Source: an uncultured Gemmobacter sp. (GTDB lineage Bacteria; Pseudomonadota; Alphaproteobacteria; Rhodobacterales; Rhodobacteraceae). Taken from it: a stretch of DNA of 9,138 nucleotides. Numbering within the stretch: position 1 is the first letter of the stretch; each line of letters begins with the position of its first letter. The notes beneath the pieces were generated by a model that was not told where the DNA came from, ran no database searches, and saw nothing but the letters and a program-made list of their open reading frames with translations. Made by a program: the position numbers and the translations under genes. This document shows positions 1 to 5,907 of this stretch, in pieces. The stretch covers positions 1 to 9,138 of the forward strand of contig CALKAA010000448.1 in assembly GCA_937983495.1 (NCBI GenBank), written 5' to 3'.

Positions 1-47
1 ACGAGATTGGTCAGTGACTGGAGTTCAGACGTGTGCTCTTCCGATCT
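1..47 (+). other. Illumina TruSeq index (P7) adapter contamination at contig end
   Basis: This is not biological sequence. Bases 14-47 are the 34-nt TruSeq read-2/index adapter, beginning GTGACTGGAGTTC and ending CTCTTCCGATCT. Bases 1-7 (ACGAGAT) are the end of the P7 arm, and bases 8-13 (TGGTCA) sit exactly where the 6-nt index belongs. The reverse complement of those six bases, TGACCA, is from memory TruSeq index 4. Translated on the minus strand, the adapter adds the artificial tail DRKSTRLNSSH to the rapZ product. In the plus frames it gives the familiar artefact peptides SDWSSDVCSSDL and MTGVQTCALPI. Genomic sequence begins at about base 48. Confidence 0.97.
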
Positions 48-880
48 TCTGCAAGCGCATTGCCAAGGATTTCTGCAACGGCAACCGAGCGATGTTGCCC
101 CCCCGTGCAGCCAAAGCCGATGGCGACATGCGCCTTCCCCTCGGCCTTCTGCGCCGGAAGGAGAAACAGAAGAAGCTCCCTCAACCTAAGCGAAAACTCA
201 GCGAATCGGGGATCTCCGGTTACATATTGCTCCACCGCCGGATCGCGCCCATCAAGCGCGCGCAGGTTGGGTACCCAGTGCGGATTGTTCAGGAAGCGGC
301 AATCGAAGATCATATCCAGCCCGCGCGGCACCCCACGTTTGTAGCTGAAACTCTGCACTGAAACCGCGAGCCCCGGCGTCCCTTCAAGCTGGAACCACCC
401 TGCGAGTTCGGCCTTCAGGTCATGCGGTGACATGTCCGTGGTATCAATCAGATGATCGGCCCGCACGCGGATCGGGGCCAGCAGGTCAATCTCGCGCGCG
501 ATCCCCTCTGCCGGGGTTTCATCCGGGGCGAGTGGGTGGCGGCGTCGCGTCTCTCCATAGCGACGGATCAATTCGTTCTGTCCGCAATCCAGATAAAGCA
601 GTGTCAGTTGCACCCTTTCATCACGCGTCAACTGATCGACCAATTCGATCAAGGCCGTCGCGTTGAAGTCACGGTTGCGCACATCCACCCCGAGTGCGAT
701 AGGCCGCCCCAGCGGTGGCCCGTCGATGAGACGCGGCACGAGGGTTAATGGCAGGTTGTCAATCACCTCGTAGCCAAGATCCTCCAAGGCCTGAATCGCG
801 GTCGATCGCCCAGCCCCTGACGGGCCAGTCACCAGCACAAGATCATGGTCACGGGAGGTCTGCACCGGTTGGTCCTTCAT
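48..880 (-). CDS. rapZ: RapZ family P-loop nucleotide-binding protein / RNase adapter (3' end missing, adapter-truncated)
   Basis: About 277 residues are genomic. The Walker A motif is GPSGAGRST at residues 19-27, with Arg where Lys is usual. The C-terminal half carries the family blocks SFSYKRGVPRGLDMIFDCRFLNNPHW (split: SFSYKRG, then DCRFLNNPHW) and GCTGGQHRSV, which define RapZ/YvcJ proteins. In E. coli RapZ binds GlmZ/GlmY small RNAs and guides RNase E to control glucosamine-6-phosphate synthase. In alphaproteobacteria the role is unproven, and linkage to hprK suggests a PTS connection. The ATG at 880-878 lies 3 nt after the hprK stop. No good Shine-Dalgarno is visible, so translational coupling is likely. 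The reading frame continues into the adapter to a stop at 13-11, so the last 11 codons are artefact and the true C-terminus is absent. Family length is about 280-300 residues, so only a few to about 25 residues are missing. Identity is secure; the physiological role here is inferred. Confidence 0.93.
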
Positions 881-883
881 GGC

Positions 884-1321
884 TCAGGCAAAGCGCCCCC
901 TGCGCAAATACTGCATCAGACCCACATCAAGATGGGGCTTATCCCTGCCCAGAACAAGAGGAATTGCACATCCCAACAACGTGATGCTGCGCGGTGGCGG
1001 CAGGCGTTCGGGCTCAGCCAGCGCCAGATCGACGACAACATGCAATGGAACCGGCCCCGCCATATCGGCATGGAGCAGACCAATCCCGCGCGCCTCGATG
1101 GCATTCGGCAGCCCGACAGGGGCCTCCACCATCAGCACTGCGCCGCGCCGGGTGATCATGACCTGATCATCCGCAACCAGTGCAGCACCAAGCGCCATCA
1201 GTCGCAGCGCAAGTGACGATTTCCCCGCGCCAGAGGGCCCCTCAATGAGCACCCCCCGCCCCTGCAGCGCAATGCAACTGGCATGGCGCAGCAGCGACCC
1301 GCTCGCCACGCCCTCCGTCAT
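884..1321 (-). CDS. hprK: HPr(Ser) kinase, short alphaproteobacterial form
   Basis: The 145-residue protein carries Walker A GPSGAGKSS at residues 28-36, the acidic pair VADDQV (D51, D52) that aligns with the catalytic aspartate region of HprK/P, and the family signature EARGIGLL at 76-83. It should phosphorylate a serine of HPr with ATP, as in other HPr kinases. Firmicute HprK/P is about 310 residues with an N-terminal domain. That domain is absent here, and the whole protein is the catalytic core, as is normal for alphaproteobacteria that lack a sugar-transporting PTS. Its ATG shares one base with the chvG stop (TGATG, 1323-1319). No Shine-Dalgarno is visible ahead of it, so translation is probably coupled to chvG. 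The likely partner genes, a PTS EIIA (manX type) and HPr, usually lie downstream of rapZ and would be beyond the contig end. That last point is inferred from family context. Confidence 0.93.
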   Translation of the reverse strand: MTEGVASGSLLRHASCIALQGRGVLIEGPSGAGKSSLALRLMALGAALVADDQVMITRRGAVLMVEAPVGLPNAIEARGIGLLHADMAGPVPLHVVVDLALAEPERLPPPRSITLLGCAIPLVLGRDKPHLDVGLMQYLRRGRFA

Positions 1322-3009
1322 CAGACGGGCAAGCCGACGACAAAGCGGGCACCCAGAGGCTCCGAAGTGATGTCGGCATGGGTCGGGCGAATATTCTCTG
1401 CCCAGATCACACCGCCATGTGCCTCGACAATCTGTTTGGAAATCGCAAGACCAAGACCCGAGTGGTTGCCGAAATCGCCCTGAGGACGCTCCGAATAAAA
1501 ACGCTTGAACACTTTGGTCAGCGCCTGTTCGGGTATGCCTGGCCCGGTATCCTCGACCACCACCAGCACACGATTGTCACGCTTGCGCGCCCAGACACGC
1601 ACGGCATCCCCTTCCTCGCAGAAGGAAATGGCGTTCGTGATCAGGTTCACGAAAACCTGGGCCAACCGGCCCTCAAGCCCCCGGATCAAGATCGGCTCGG
1701 CAGGGAGATCGGTGATGAACTCGACACCATTCTCCGACGCCTGCTGGCCCAGATACTCTGAAAGATTGCCGATTGTTTTCAGAAGATTGAATTCTTCCTC
1801 CTCCTCCTTCACCAGCTCACTATCGAGCCGGGAGGCATTGGAAATATCGCTGACCAGCCGATCAAGGCGGCGCACGTCATGGTCAATCACCTCAAGCAGA
1901 CGCTTGCGCTGATCATCCCGCTTGGCAAGATGCAGGGAGGCCACCGCAGAGCGCAGAGACGCCAGAGGGTTCTTGATCTCATGCGCCACATCGGCTGCGA
2001 ATTGCTCGTTCGCATCAATCCTGTCGTATAGTGCGGCAACCATGCCCCGCATGGCCACGGACAGGCGCCCGATTTCATCAGGACGAGCCGTCAGATCGGG
2101 GATGCGCACCCGTCCCGGTGCCATCTTGCGAGCGTCGCGATCCCGCCCAAGCTCGGCAGCGGCCGCCAGATCGGACAGCGGATTGGCTATGGTGGAGGCC
2201 AGAACAAGGCTCAACCCGATCGAAACCAGCAGGGCAATCACAAACATCTGCAAGACCTGCTCGCGCTCATAACGCACCAGCCGGTCAATCTCTCCCTCGG
2301 CTGAGGTCATGGTGATCACGCCAACCACCTGCCCCGCTGCTTCGATCGGTGCAGCAACAGAGAACACTGTCCCGCCTTCTGGATCACGCGCCGTGTTGAC
2401 AGTTGTATTGCCTGCCAGAGCGGTGGGGACCAGTTCGCGTGCCAGCGCGGCACTGTCGGGCTGCCCCTCACCCGCATTGCGCCCGGAAAGCAGACCGGAA
2501 ACCCCTTCCCATATCGCATTCAAAAAGTCAGTGATGAGGGTGGATCGTTCCTTTTGAAGACTGGGCCGTACATCGCCGCGACCAGCAGCGATCATGGCAC
2601 CATCGGCATCATAAACGCGCACATCGACACCCGGCCCCAAGGCGACCTCGCCCATCAGGGAAGGGGCATCGCGCAACTCCATGCCGCCCTGCAACCGAGA
2701 CTGGAACACATCGGCCACAAGCTCCGCTTCGGTGATCAACCCCTGTTCCCGTTGAAGAACGAGACTGTCGCGGAAGGGGTTCAGGAACAACACCCCCGCC
2801 ACCATCACCACAATCGCCATCATGTTGAAGATGACAATCTTGCGGGCCAGAGGCGAGTGGTTCAGGGCAACAATGCCCCGCCGCGTCTTGCCTGCGCGCA
2901 ACTCCTGTTCGGCCAGCGCCTCGGGGCTGACCCAATCCTCACCCAGCACAACCTCGCCCTTGCGGGCGGGCTCTGCGTTTTTCGTCCTGATGCGTTGCGC
3001 GACGGTCAT
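1321..3009 (-). CDS. chvG: ChvG-type sensor histidine kinase (two-component system)
   Basis: The 562-residue membrane sensor kinase has a cytoplasmic N-terminus of about 55 residues and a first membrane helix at about 57-77 (VIFNMMAIVVMVAGVLFL). A periplasmic sensor domain follows at about 80-250, then a second helix at about 252-273 and a HAMP linker to about 330. The H-box is FAADVAHEIKNPLASLRS with phospho-acceptor His343. The N-box is VFVNLITNAISF (Asn459), the G1 box EDTGPGIP (486-493) and the G2 box SGLGLAISK (517-525). This architecture matches ChvG/ExoS kinases, which in Agrobacterium, Sinorhizobium and Caulobacter respond to acid or envelope stress and phosphorylate ChvI. The start ATG is 9 nt beyond the chvI stop. 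An AGGAG lies 12 nt upstream, inside the last chvI codons. A run of five glutamates (402-406) follows the dimerisation helices. The neighbouring chvI and the hprK-rapZ tail make the ChvG assignment firm; the signal sensed here is not known. Confidence 0.93.
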   Translation of the reverse strand: MTVAQRIRTKNAEPARKGEVVLGEDWVSPEALAEQELRAGKTRRGIVALNHSPLARKIVIFNMMAIVVMVAGVLFLNPFRDSLVLQREQGLITEAELVADVFQSRLQGGMELRDAPSLMGEVALGPGVDVRVYDADGAMIAAGRGDVRPSLQKERSTLITDFLNAIWEGVSGLLSGRNAGEGQPDSAALARELVPTALAGNTTVNTARDPEGGTVFSVAAPIEAAGQVVGVITMTSAEGEIDRLVRYEREQVLQMFVIALLVSIGLSLVLASTIANPLSDLAAAAELGRDRDARKMAPGRVRIPDLTARPDEIGRLSVAMRGMVAALYDRIDANEQFAADVAHEIKNPLASLRSAVASLHLAKRDDQRKRLLEVIDHDVRRLDRLVSDISNASRLDSELVKEEEEEFNLLKTIGNLSEYLGQQASENGVEFITDLPAEPILIRGLEGRLAQVFVNLITNAISFCEEGDAVRVWARKRDNRVLVVVEDTGPGIPEQALTKVFKRFYSERPQGDFGNHSGLGLAISKQIVEAHGGVIWAENIRPTHADITSEPLGARFVVGLPV

Positions 3010-3018
3010 GGCGGGCCG

Positions 3019-3720
3019 TCACTCCTCGTTGTAGCGATAGCCGATACCATAAAGCGTTTCGATCGCCGAGAAATCCGGGTCTGCCACCCGCATCTTCTTG
3101 CGCAGGCGCTTGATATGGCTGTCGATCGTGCGGTCATCGACATAGACCTGATCGTCATAAGCCACATCCATCAGCTGATCACGGCTTTTCACGATGCCCG
3201 GCCGTTGTGCAAGCGCCTGAAGCAGCAGGAACTCGGTCACGGTCAGCGAGACATCAACGCCCTTCCAGGCCACGGCATGACGCAGTGGGTCCATCCGCAG
3301 CTGGCCACGCTCCATGATCTTGGTCTCTTCGGTCACTGCCGTTTCGCCCGAGACCATGGCCTCTTGCCGCCGCAGCAAGGCCCGGATGCGTTCGACCAGC
3401 AGGCGCTGGCTGAAAGGCTTTTTCACATAGTCATCTGCGCCCATGCGCAGCCCCAGAACCTCGTCGATCTCATCATCTTTCGAGGTCAGGAAGATCACCG
3501 GCATCGTGGTCTTCTGTCGCAGCCGCTGCAACAGATCCATCCCGTCCATCCGGGGCATCTTGATATCGAGAACCGCCATGTCAGGCAGGCGGCGATTGAA
3601 CGCATCCAAGGCTGACTGGCCATCATTATAGGTCTCAACCTCGAAACCTTCGGCTTCAAGGGTCATTGATACCGACGTCAGGATATTCCTGTCGTCGTCC
3701 ACGAGGGCGATCCTGGACAT
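3019..3720 (-). CDS. chvI: ChvI-type OmpR-family response regulator
   Basis: The protein is 233 residues from the ATG at 3720-3718. The receiver domain spans 1-120: acidic pocket at about D8-D10, phospho-acceptor Asp52 in VLDIKMPRMDG, Thr79 in FLTS, and Lys101 in VKKPF. The C-terminal winged helix DNA-binding domain covers about 135-232, with the recognition helix in DDRTIDSHIKRLRKKM. This is the partner of ChvG and acts as a DNA-binding regulator when phosphorylated. I prefer this start because AGGA (3732-3729 on the minus strand) stands 8 nt upstream and the protein then starts directly with the receiver fold (MSRIALVDDD). The frame stays open upstream to a TTG at 3783, but the extra 21 residues are polar, unlike a receiver domain, and have no good ribosome site. 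It is the first gene of the operon and is divergent from pckA. Confidence 0.93.
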   Translation of the reverse strand: MSRIALVDDDRNILTSVSMTLEAEGFEVETYNDGQSALDAFNRRLPDMAVLDIKMPRMDGMDLLQRLRQKTTMPVIFLTSKDDEIDEVLGLRMGADDYVKKPFSQRLLVERIRALLRRQEAMVSGETAVTEETKIMERGQLRMDPLRHAVAWKGVDVSLTVTEFLLLQALAQRPGIVKSRDQLMDVAYDDQVYVDDRTIDSHIKRLRKKMRVADPDFSAIETLYGIGYRYNEE

Positions 3721-3728
3721 TCCTGTGA

Positions 3729-3734
3729 TCCTGC
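3729..3734 (-). promoter_or_regulatory. Ribosome binding site deciding the chvI start
   Basis: On the minus strand this reads GCAGGA. The AGGA core ends 8 nt before the ATG at 3720-3718, a normal spacing. It supports the 233-residue ChvI over the longer TTG-started frame. Confidence 0.65.
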
Positions 3735-3761
3735 ACTGCTCATTGTTCTGGTTTTGCAAAC

Positions 3762-3790
3762 ATTCTCGATTCTCCCAGCTCAAGAATCAA
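3762..3790 (-). promoter_or_regulatory. Possible chvI operon promoter (weak match)
   Basis: Reading leftward, TTGATT (3790-3785) could be the -35 element and GAGAAT (3767-3762) the -10 element, with a 17-nt spacer. Each agrees with the sigma-70 consensus at four of six bases. A start near 3755 would give a leader of about 35 nt before the chvI ATG. This is a weak prediction from pattern alone. Confidence 0.25.
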
Positions 3791-3837
3791 TACCAAATCG
3801 CGAATCATCCCCACGACCTCGGTTCAGAACACACTGA

Positions 3838-3851
3838 ATTCCTCAAGGAAT
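3838..3851. repeat. 14-bp palindrome ATTCCTCAAGGAAT
   Basis: Two 6-bp arms (ATTCCT and AGGAAT) flank a 2-bp centre. It lies about midway between the chvI and pckA starts. Symmetry of this size suits a dimeric regulator's operator, but no known factor is recognised. Confidence 0.45.
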
Positions 3852-3887
3852 GGCTAATATGTCTCACAGCGCCAAAGCTGCGACAGA

Positions 3888-3919
3888 TGGTTGCGCTAAA
3901 CTTTGCGTGGTTGCGCTAA
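3888..3919. repeat. Two exact 12-nt direct repeats with 20-bp period (candidate regulator site)
   Basis: TGGTTGCGCTAA occurs at 3888-3899 and again at 3908-3919, starting exactly 20 bp later, about two turns of the helix. The spacer contains AAACTTTGCG, adding a further TTGCG. OmpR-family regulators such as ChvI bind direct repeats on one face of the DNA, so this is a candidate ChvI box for pckA (start 4069) and/or chvI autoregulation. The repeat is seen directly; the assignment to ChvI is inference. Confidence 0.55.
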
Positions 3920-4068
3920 CGGCCCCAAACGGTGCTATTCCCTTGTAAAAGCGACGTGTTATAGGGCGTTTGTCAGCCCGCCTTTCCGGGCAGACCGGTC
4001 GCCCCAGGCCCGGGCCGCCGATGTGAACCGAAAGACGCCGCGCCCGCGCGGCACCGGAGAGCCAGCAC

Positions 4069-5667
4069 ATGACGCATGGACGCGTGAACCCCCGCCACAC
4101 CCTCGAAACCCAGGGCATCAGCGGACTGGGCAACGTCTATTACAACGATATCGAACCGGCGCTCGTCGAGGCGGCGGTGCGTCGCGGCGAAGGGCGTCTG
4201 GGTCGCGGTGGTGCGTTCCTGTGCACCACTGGCCAGTTCACTGGCCGTTCGCCCAAGGACAAATTCGTGGTGCGCACCCCCGCCGTGGAAAACACGATCT
4301 GGTGGGAAAACAACGCCCCGATGGCACCTGATGCCTTTGATCGCCTGCATGCCGACATGCTGGAGCACATGAAGGGCGGCGATTACTTCGTGCAGGATCT
4401 CTATGCCGGGGCCGATCCGGCACACCGCCTGGATGTGCGCGTGGTGACCGAGCTTGCCTGGCATGGCCTGTTCATCCGCCACCTGCTGCGCCGCCCCGCG
4501 CGGGAGGAGCTGGACAGCTTCGCGCCCGAGTTCACCATTATCAACTGCCCCAGCTTCAAGGCCGATCCGGCCAAGCATGGCTGCCGCACCGAAACGGTGA
4601 TCGCGCTCAATTTCGAGAAGAAGCTGATCCTGATCGCCAATACCCAATATGCGGGCGAGAACAAGAAATCGGTCTTCACCCTGCTGAACTACATCCTGCC
4701 GGAAAAAGGCGTGATGGCGATGCATTGCTCGGCCAATCATGCCATCGGCAATCCCGAGGATGCGGCGGTGTTCTTCGGTCTGTCCGGCACCGGCAAGACC
4801 ACGCTTTCGGCCGATCCTTCGCGTATTCTGATCGGCGATGACGAGCATGGCTGGGCCGAAAACGGCATCTTCAACTTTGAAGGTGGCTGCTATGCCAAGA
4901 CGATCAACCTCTCGGCCGAGGCCGAGCCGGAGATCTATGGCACCACCACGCGTTTCGGCACCGTGATCGAGAACATGGTCTACAACCCCGAAACGCTGGA
5001 GCTGGATTTCGATGATGCCAGCCTGACGCAGAACATGCGCTGCGCCTATCCGCTGGATTACATCTCGAACGCCTCGGATATCGGCCTTGGCGGCCAGCCG
5101 AAAAACGTGATCATGCTGACCTGCGATGCTTTCGGCGTGCTGCCGCCCATCGCACGTCTGACGCCCGCGCAGGCCATGTATCACTTCCTGTCCGGCTTCA
5201 CCTCGAAAACCCCTGGCACCGAGCGCGGCGTGACCGAACCGACGCCGACCTTCTCCACCTGCTTCGGCGCGCCCTTCATGCCGCGTCGCCCCGAGGTCTA
5301 CGGCAAGCTGCTGCAAGAAAAGATCGCCGCGACTGGCGCCGAATGCTGGCTGGTGAACACCGGCTGGACCGGCGGCAAGCACGGCACCGGCAAGCGCATG
5401 CCGATCAAGGCCACCCGCGCCCTGCTCACCGCCGCGCTGGACGGTTCGCTGTCGAAAGCCGAGTTCCGCAAAGATCCGAATTTCGGCTTTGAAGTGCCGG
5501 TCTCGGTGCCGGGCGTGGATGCCACGCTGCTCAACCCGCGCGAAACCTGGGCCGACAAGGCCGCTTATGATGCGCAGGCGCAAAAGCTGGTCAGCATGTT
5601 TGCCGAAAACTTCGGCCAATATGTGCCCTTCATCGACGCGGATGTGAAAGCGGCGGCCATCGGCTGA
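4069..5667 (+). CDS. pckA: Phosphoenolpyruvate carboxykinase (ATP), EC 4.1.1.49
   Basis: The 532-residue protein is full length for the ATP-dependent PEPCK family. It catalyses oxaloacetate + ATP to PEP + CO2 + ADP, the entry step of gluconeogenesis from C4 acids, in the cytosol. Visible motifs are the oxaloacetate-binding TGRSPKDK (58-65), the kinase-1a P-loop GLSGTGKTT (237-245), the metal-binding kinase-2 IGDDEHGW (255-262; D257, D258) and NFEGGCYAK (269-277), which together form the PEPCK(ATP) signature. The ATG at 4069 has GGAG 9 nt upstream, and the protein begins in the usual way for the family (NPRHTLETQGISGLGNVYYN). It is monocistronic: a strong terminator follows the stop. It is divergent from chvI. 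In Agrobacterium pckA is acid-induced and lies next to chvGI, so control by ChvI is plausible here. Confidence 0.97.
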   Translation: MTHGRVNPRHTLETQGISGLGNVYYNDIEPALVEAAVRRGEGRLGRGGAFLCTTGQFTGRSPKDKFVVRTPAVENTIWWENNAPMAPDAFDRLHADMLEHMKGGDYFVQDLYAGADPAHRLDVRVVTELAWHGLFIRHLLRRPAREELDSFAPEFTIINCPSFKADPAKHGCRTETVIALNFEKKLILIANTQYAGENKKSVFTLLNYILPEKGVMAMHCSANHAIGNPEDAAVFFGLSGTGKTTLSADPSRILIGDDEHGWAENGIFNFEGGCYAKTINLSAEAEPEIYGTTTRFGTVIENMVYNPETLELDFDDASLTQNMRCAYPLDYISNASDIGLGGQPKNVIMLTCDAFGVLPPIARLTPAQAMYHFLSGFTSKTPGTERGVTEPTPTFSTCFGAPFMPRRPEVYGKLLQEKIAATGAECWLVNTGWTGGKHGTGKRMPIKATRALLTAALDGSLSKAEFRKDPNFGFEVPVSVPGVDATLLNPRETWADKAAYDAQAQKLVSMFAENFGQYVPFIDADVKAAAIG

Positions 5668-5691
5668 CCGGATCCCCGGATCATGCTCTTG

Positions 5692-5717
5692 ACGCCACCC
5701 CATTGGGGTGGCGTTTT
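5692..5717 (+). terminator. Intrinsic terminator of pckA
   Basis: A perfect 10-bp stem (ACGCCACCCC, 5692-5701, pairing with 5705-5714) closes a 3-nt loop ATT. T-rich sequence (TTTTCATTT, counting the last stem base) follows at once. It begins 25 nt after the pckA stop. Confidence 0.88.
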
Positions 5718-5907
5718 CATTTGGGGCGCCCTGCGAAAGCCTGTAAATTCGCTGCGATGCAAAATTTCAAAATGACGCAACGTATCGTTATTATATTACT
5801 TCACGTCATGCGCCATCCCCACGAAAACCCCATGTTTACTGCCTGCGGGGGGAGGACTGGCGCAAAGTTGCACAGCCCCCAGTGACGCAATCAGGAGGAA
5901 TGCGCCC
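5718..5907 (+). promoter_or_regulatory. Lipase upstream region
   Basis: No gene is seen in these 190 bases. An AT-rich block (5758-5800) contains TGCAAAATTTCAAAA and overlapping -10-like hexamers TATTAT (5789-5794) and TATATT (5792-5797), but no good -35 element at the right distance. TGACGCAA occurs twice (5773-5780 and 5883-5890). GCAAAGTTGC (5862-5871) is a short inverted repeat whose reverse strand reads AACTTTGCG, also present upstream of pckA. The AT-rich block is the likeliest promoter location. Confidence 0.35.
5893..5898 (+). promoter_or_regulatory. Strong ribosome binding site deciding the lipase GTG start
   Basis: AGGAGG is a perfect Shine-Dalgarno core. It ends 9 nt before the GTG at 5908 and 15 nt before the next in-frame ATG at 5914. 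The GTG is therefore preferred. An ATG at 5900 is out of frame. Confidence 0.75.

Larger units (their letters stand above)
3721..4068. promoter_or_regulatory. Divergent chvI-pckA regulatory region
   Basis: This 348-base stretch has no convincing gene. It must hold the leftward chvI promoter and the rightward pckA promoter. The left two thirds are relatively AT-rich. They contain TTTGCAAA (3753-3760), the palindrome ATTCCTCAAGGAAT (3838-3851) and a 12-nt direct repeat (3888-3899 and 3908-3919). From about 3970 to 4060 it is very GC-rich, with a small GCCCG/CGGGC hairpin (3976-3991) and the perfect palindrome GGCCCGGGCC (4007-4016). That part probably forms a structured pckA leader. The pckA Shine-Dalgarno GGAG is at 4056-4059. 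I found no clean sigma-70 promoter for pckA. Confidence 0.7.

Noticed and set aside
7..361. Small plus-strand open frames starting in the first 50 bases
   Set aside because: Their N-termini are translations of the sequencing adapter, and the remainder is antisense to rapZ.
2554..3615. Open frame of 353 codons on the plus strand across chvG and chvI
   Set aside because: It spans the junction of two well-supported minus-strand genes, is His/Gln/Leu rich and has no recognisable domain.
3721..3783. 21-residue upstream extension of ChvI from a TTG codon
   Set aside because: No ribosome site at a good distance, polar sequence unlike a receiver domain, and a good AGGA precedes the ATG at 3720.
4007..4016. 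Perfect palindrome GGCCCGGGCC in the pckA leader as an operator
   Set aside because: The surrounding region is so GC-rich that such symmetry is easily produced by composition alone.
5668..5682. Repeated CCGGATC just after the pckA stop as a recombination or attachment site
   Set aside because: Only 7 nt, partly palindromic through GATC, with no integrase or tRNA nearby.
3973..5703. Long open frame (576 codons) on the minus strand opposite pckA
   Set aside because: It mirrors the codon pattern of pckA in GC-rich DNA, is rich in His, Arg, Gly and Ala, matches no family, and pckA on the plus strand has every PEPCK motif.
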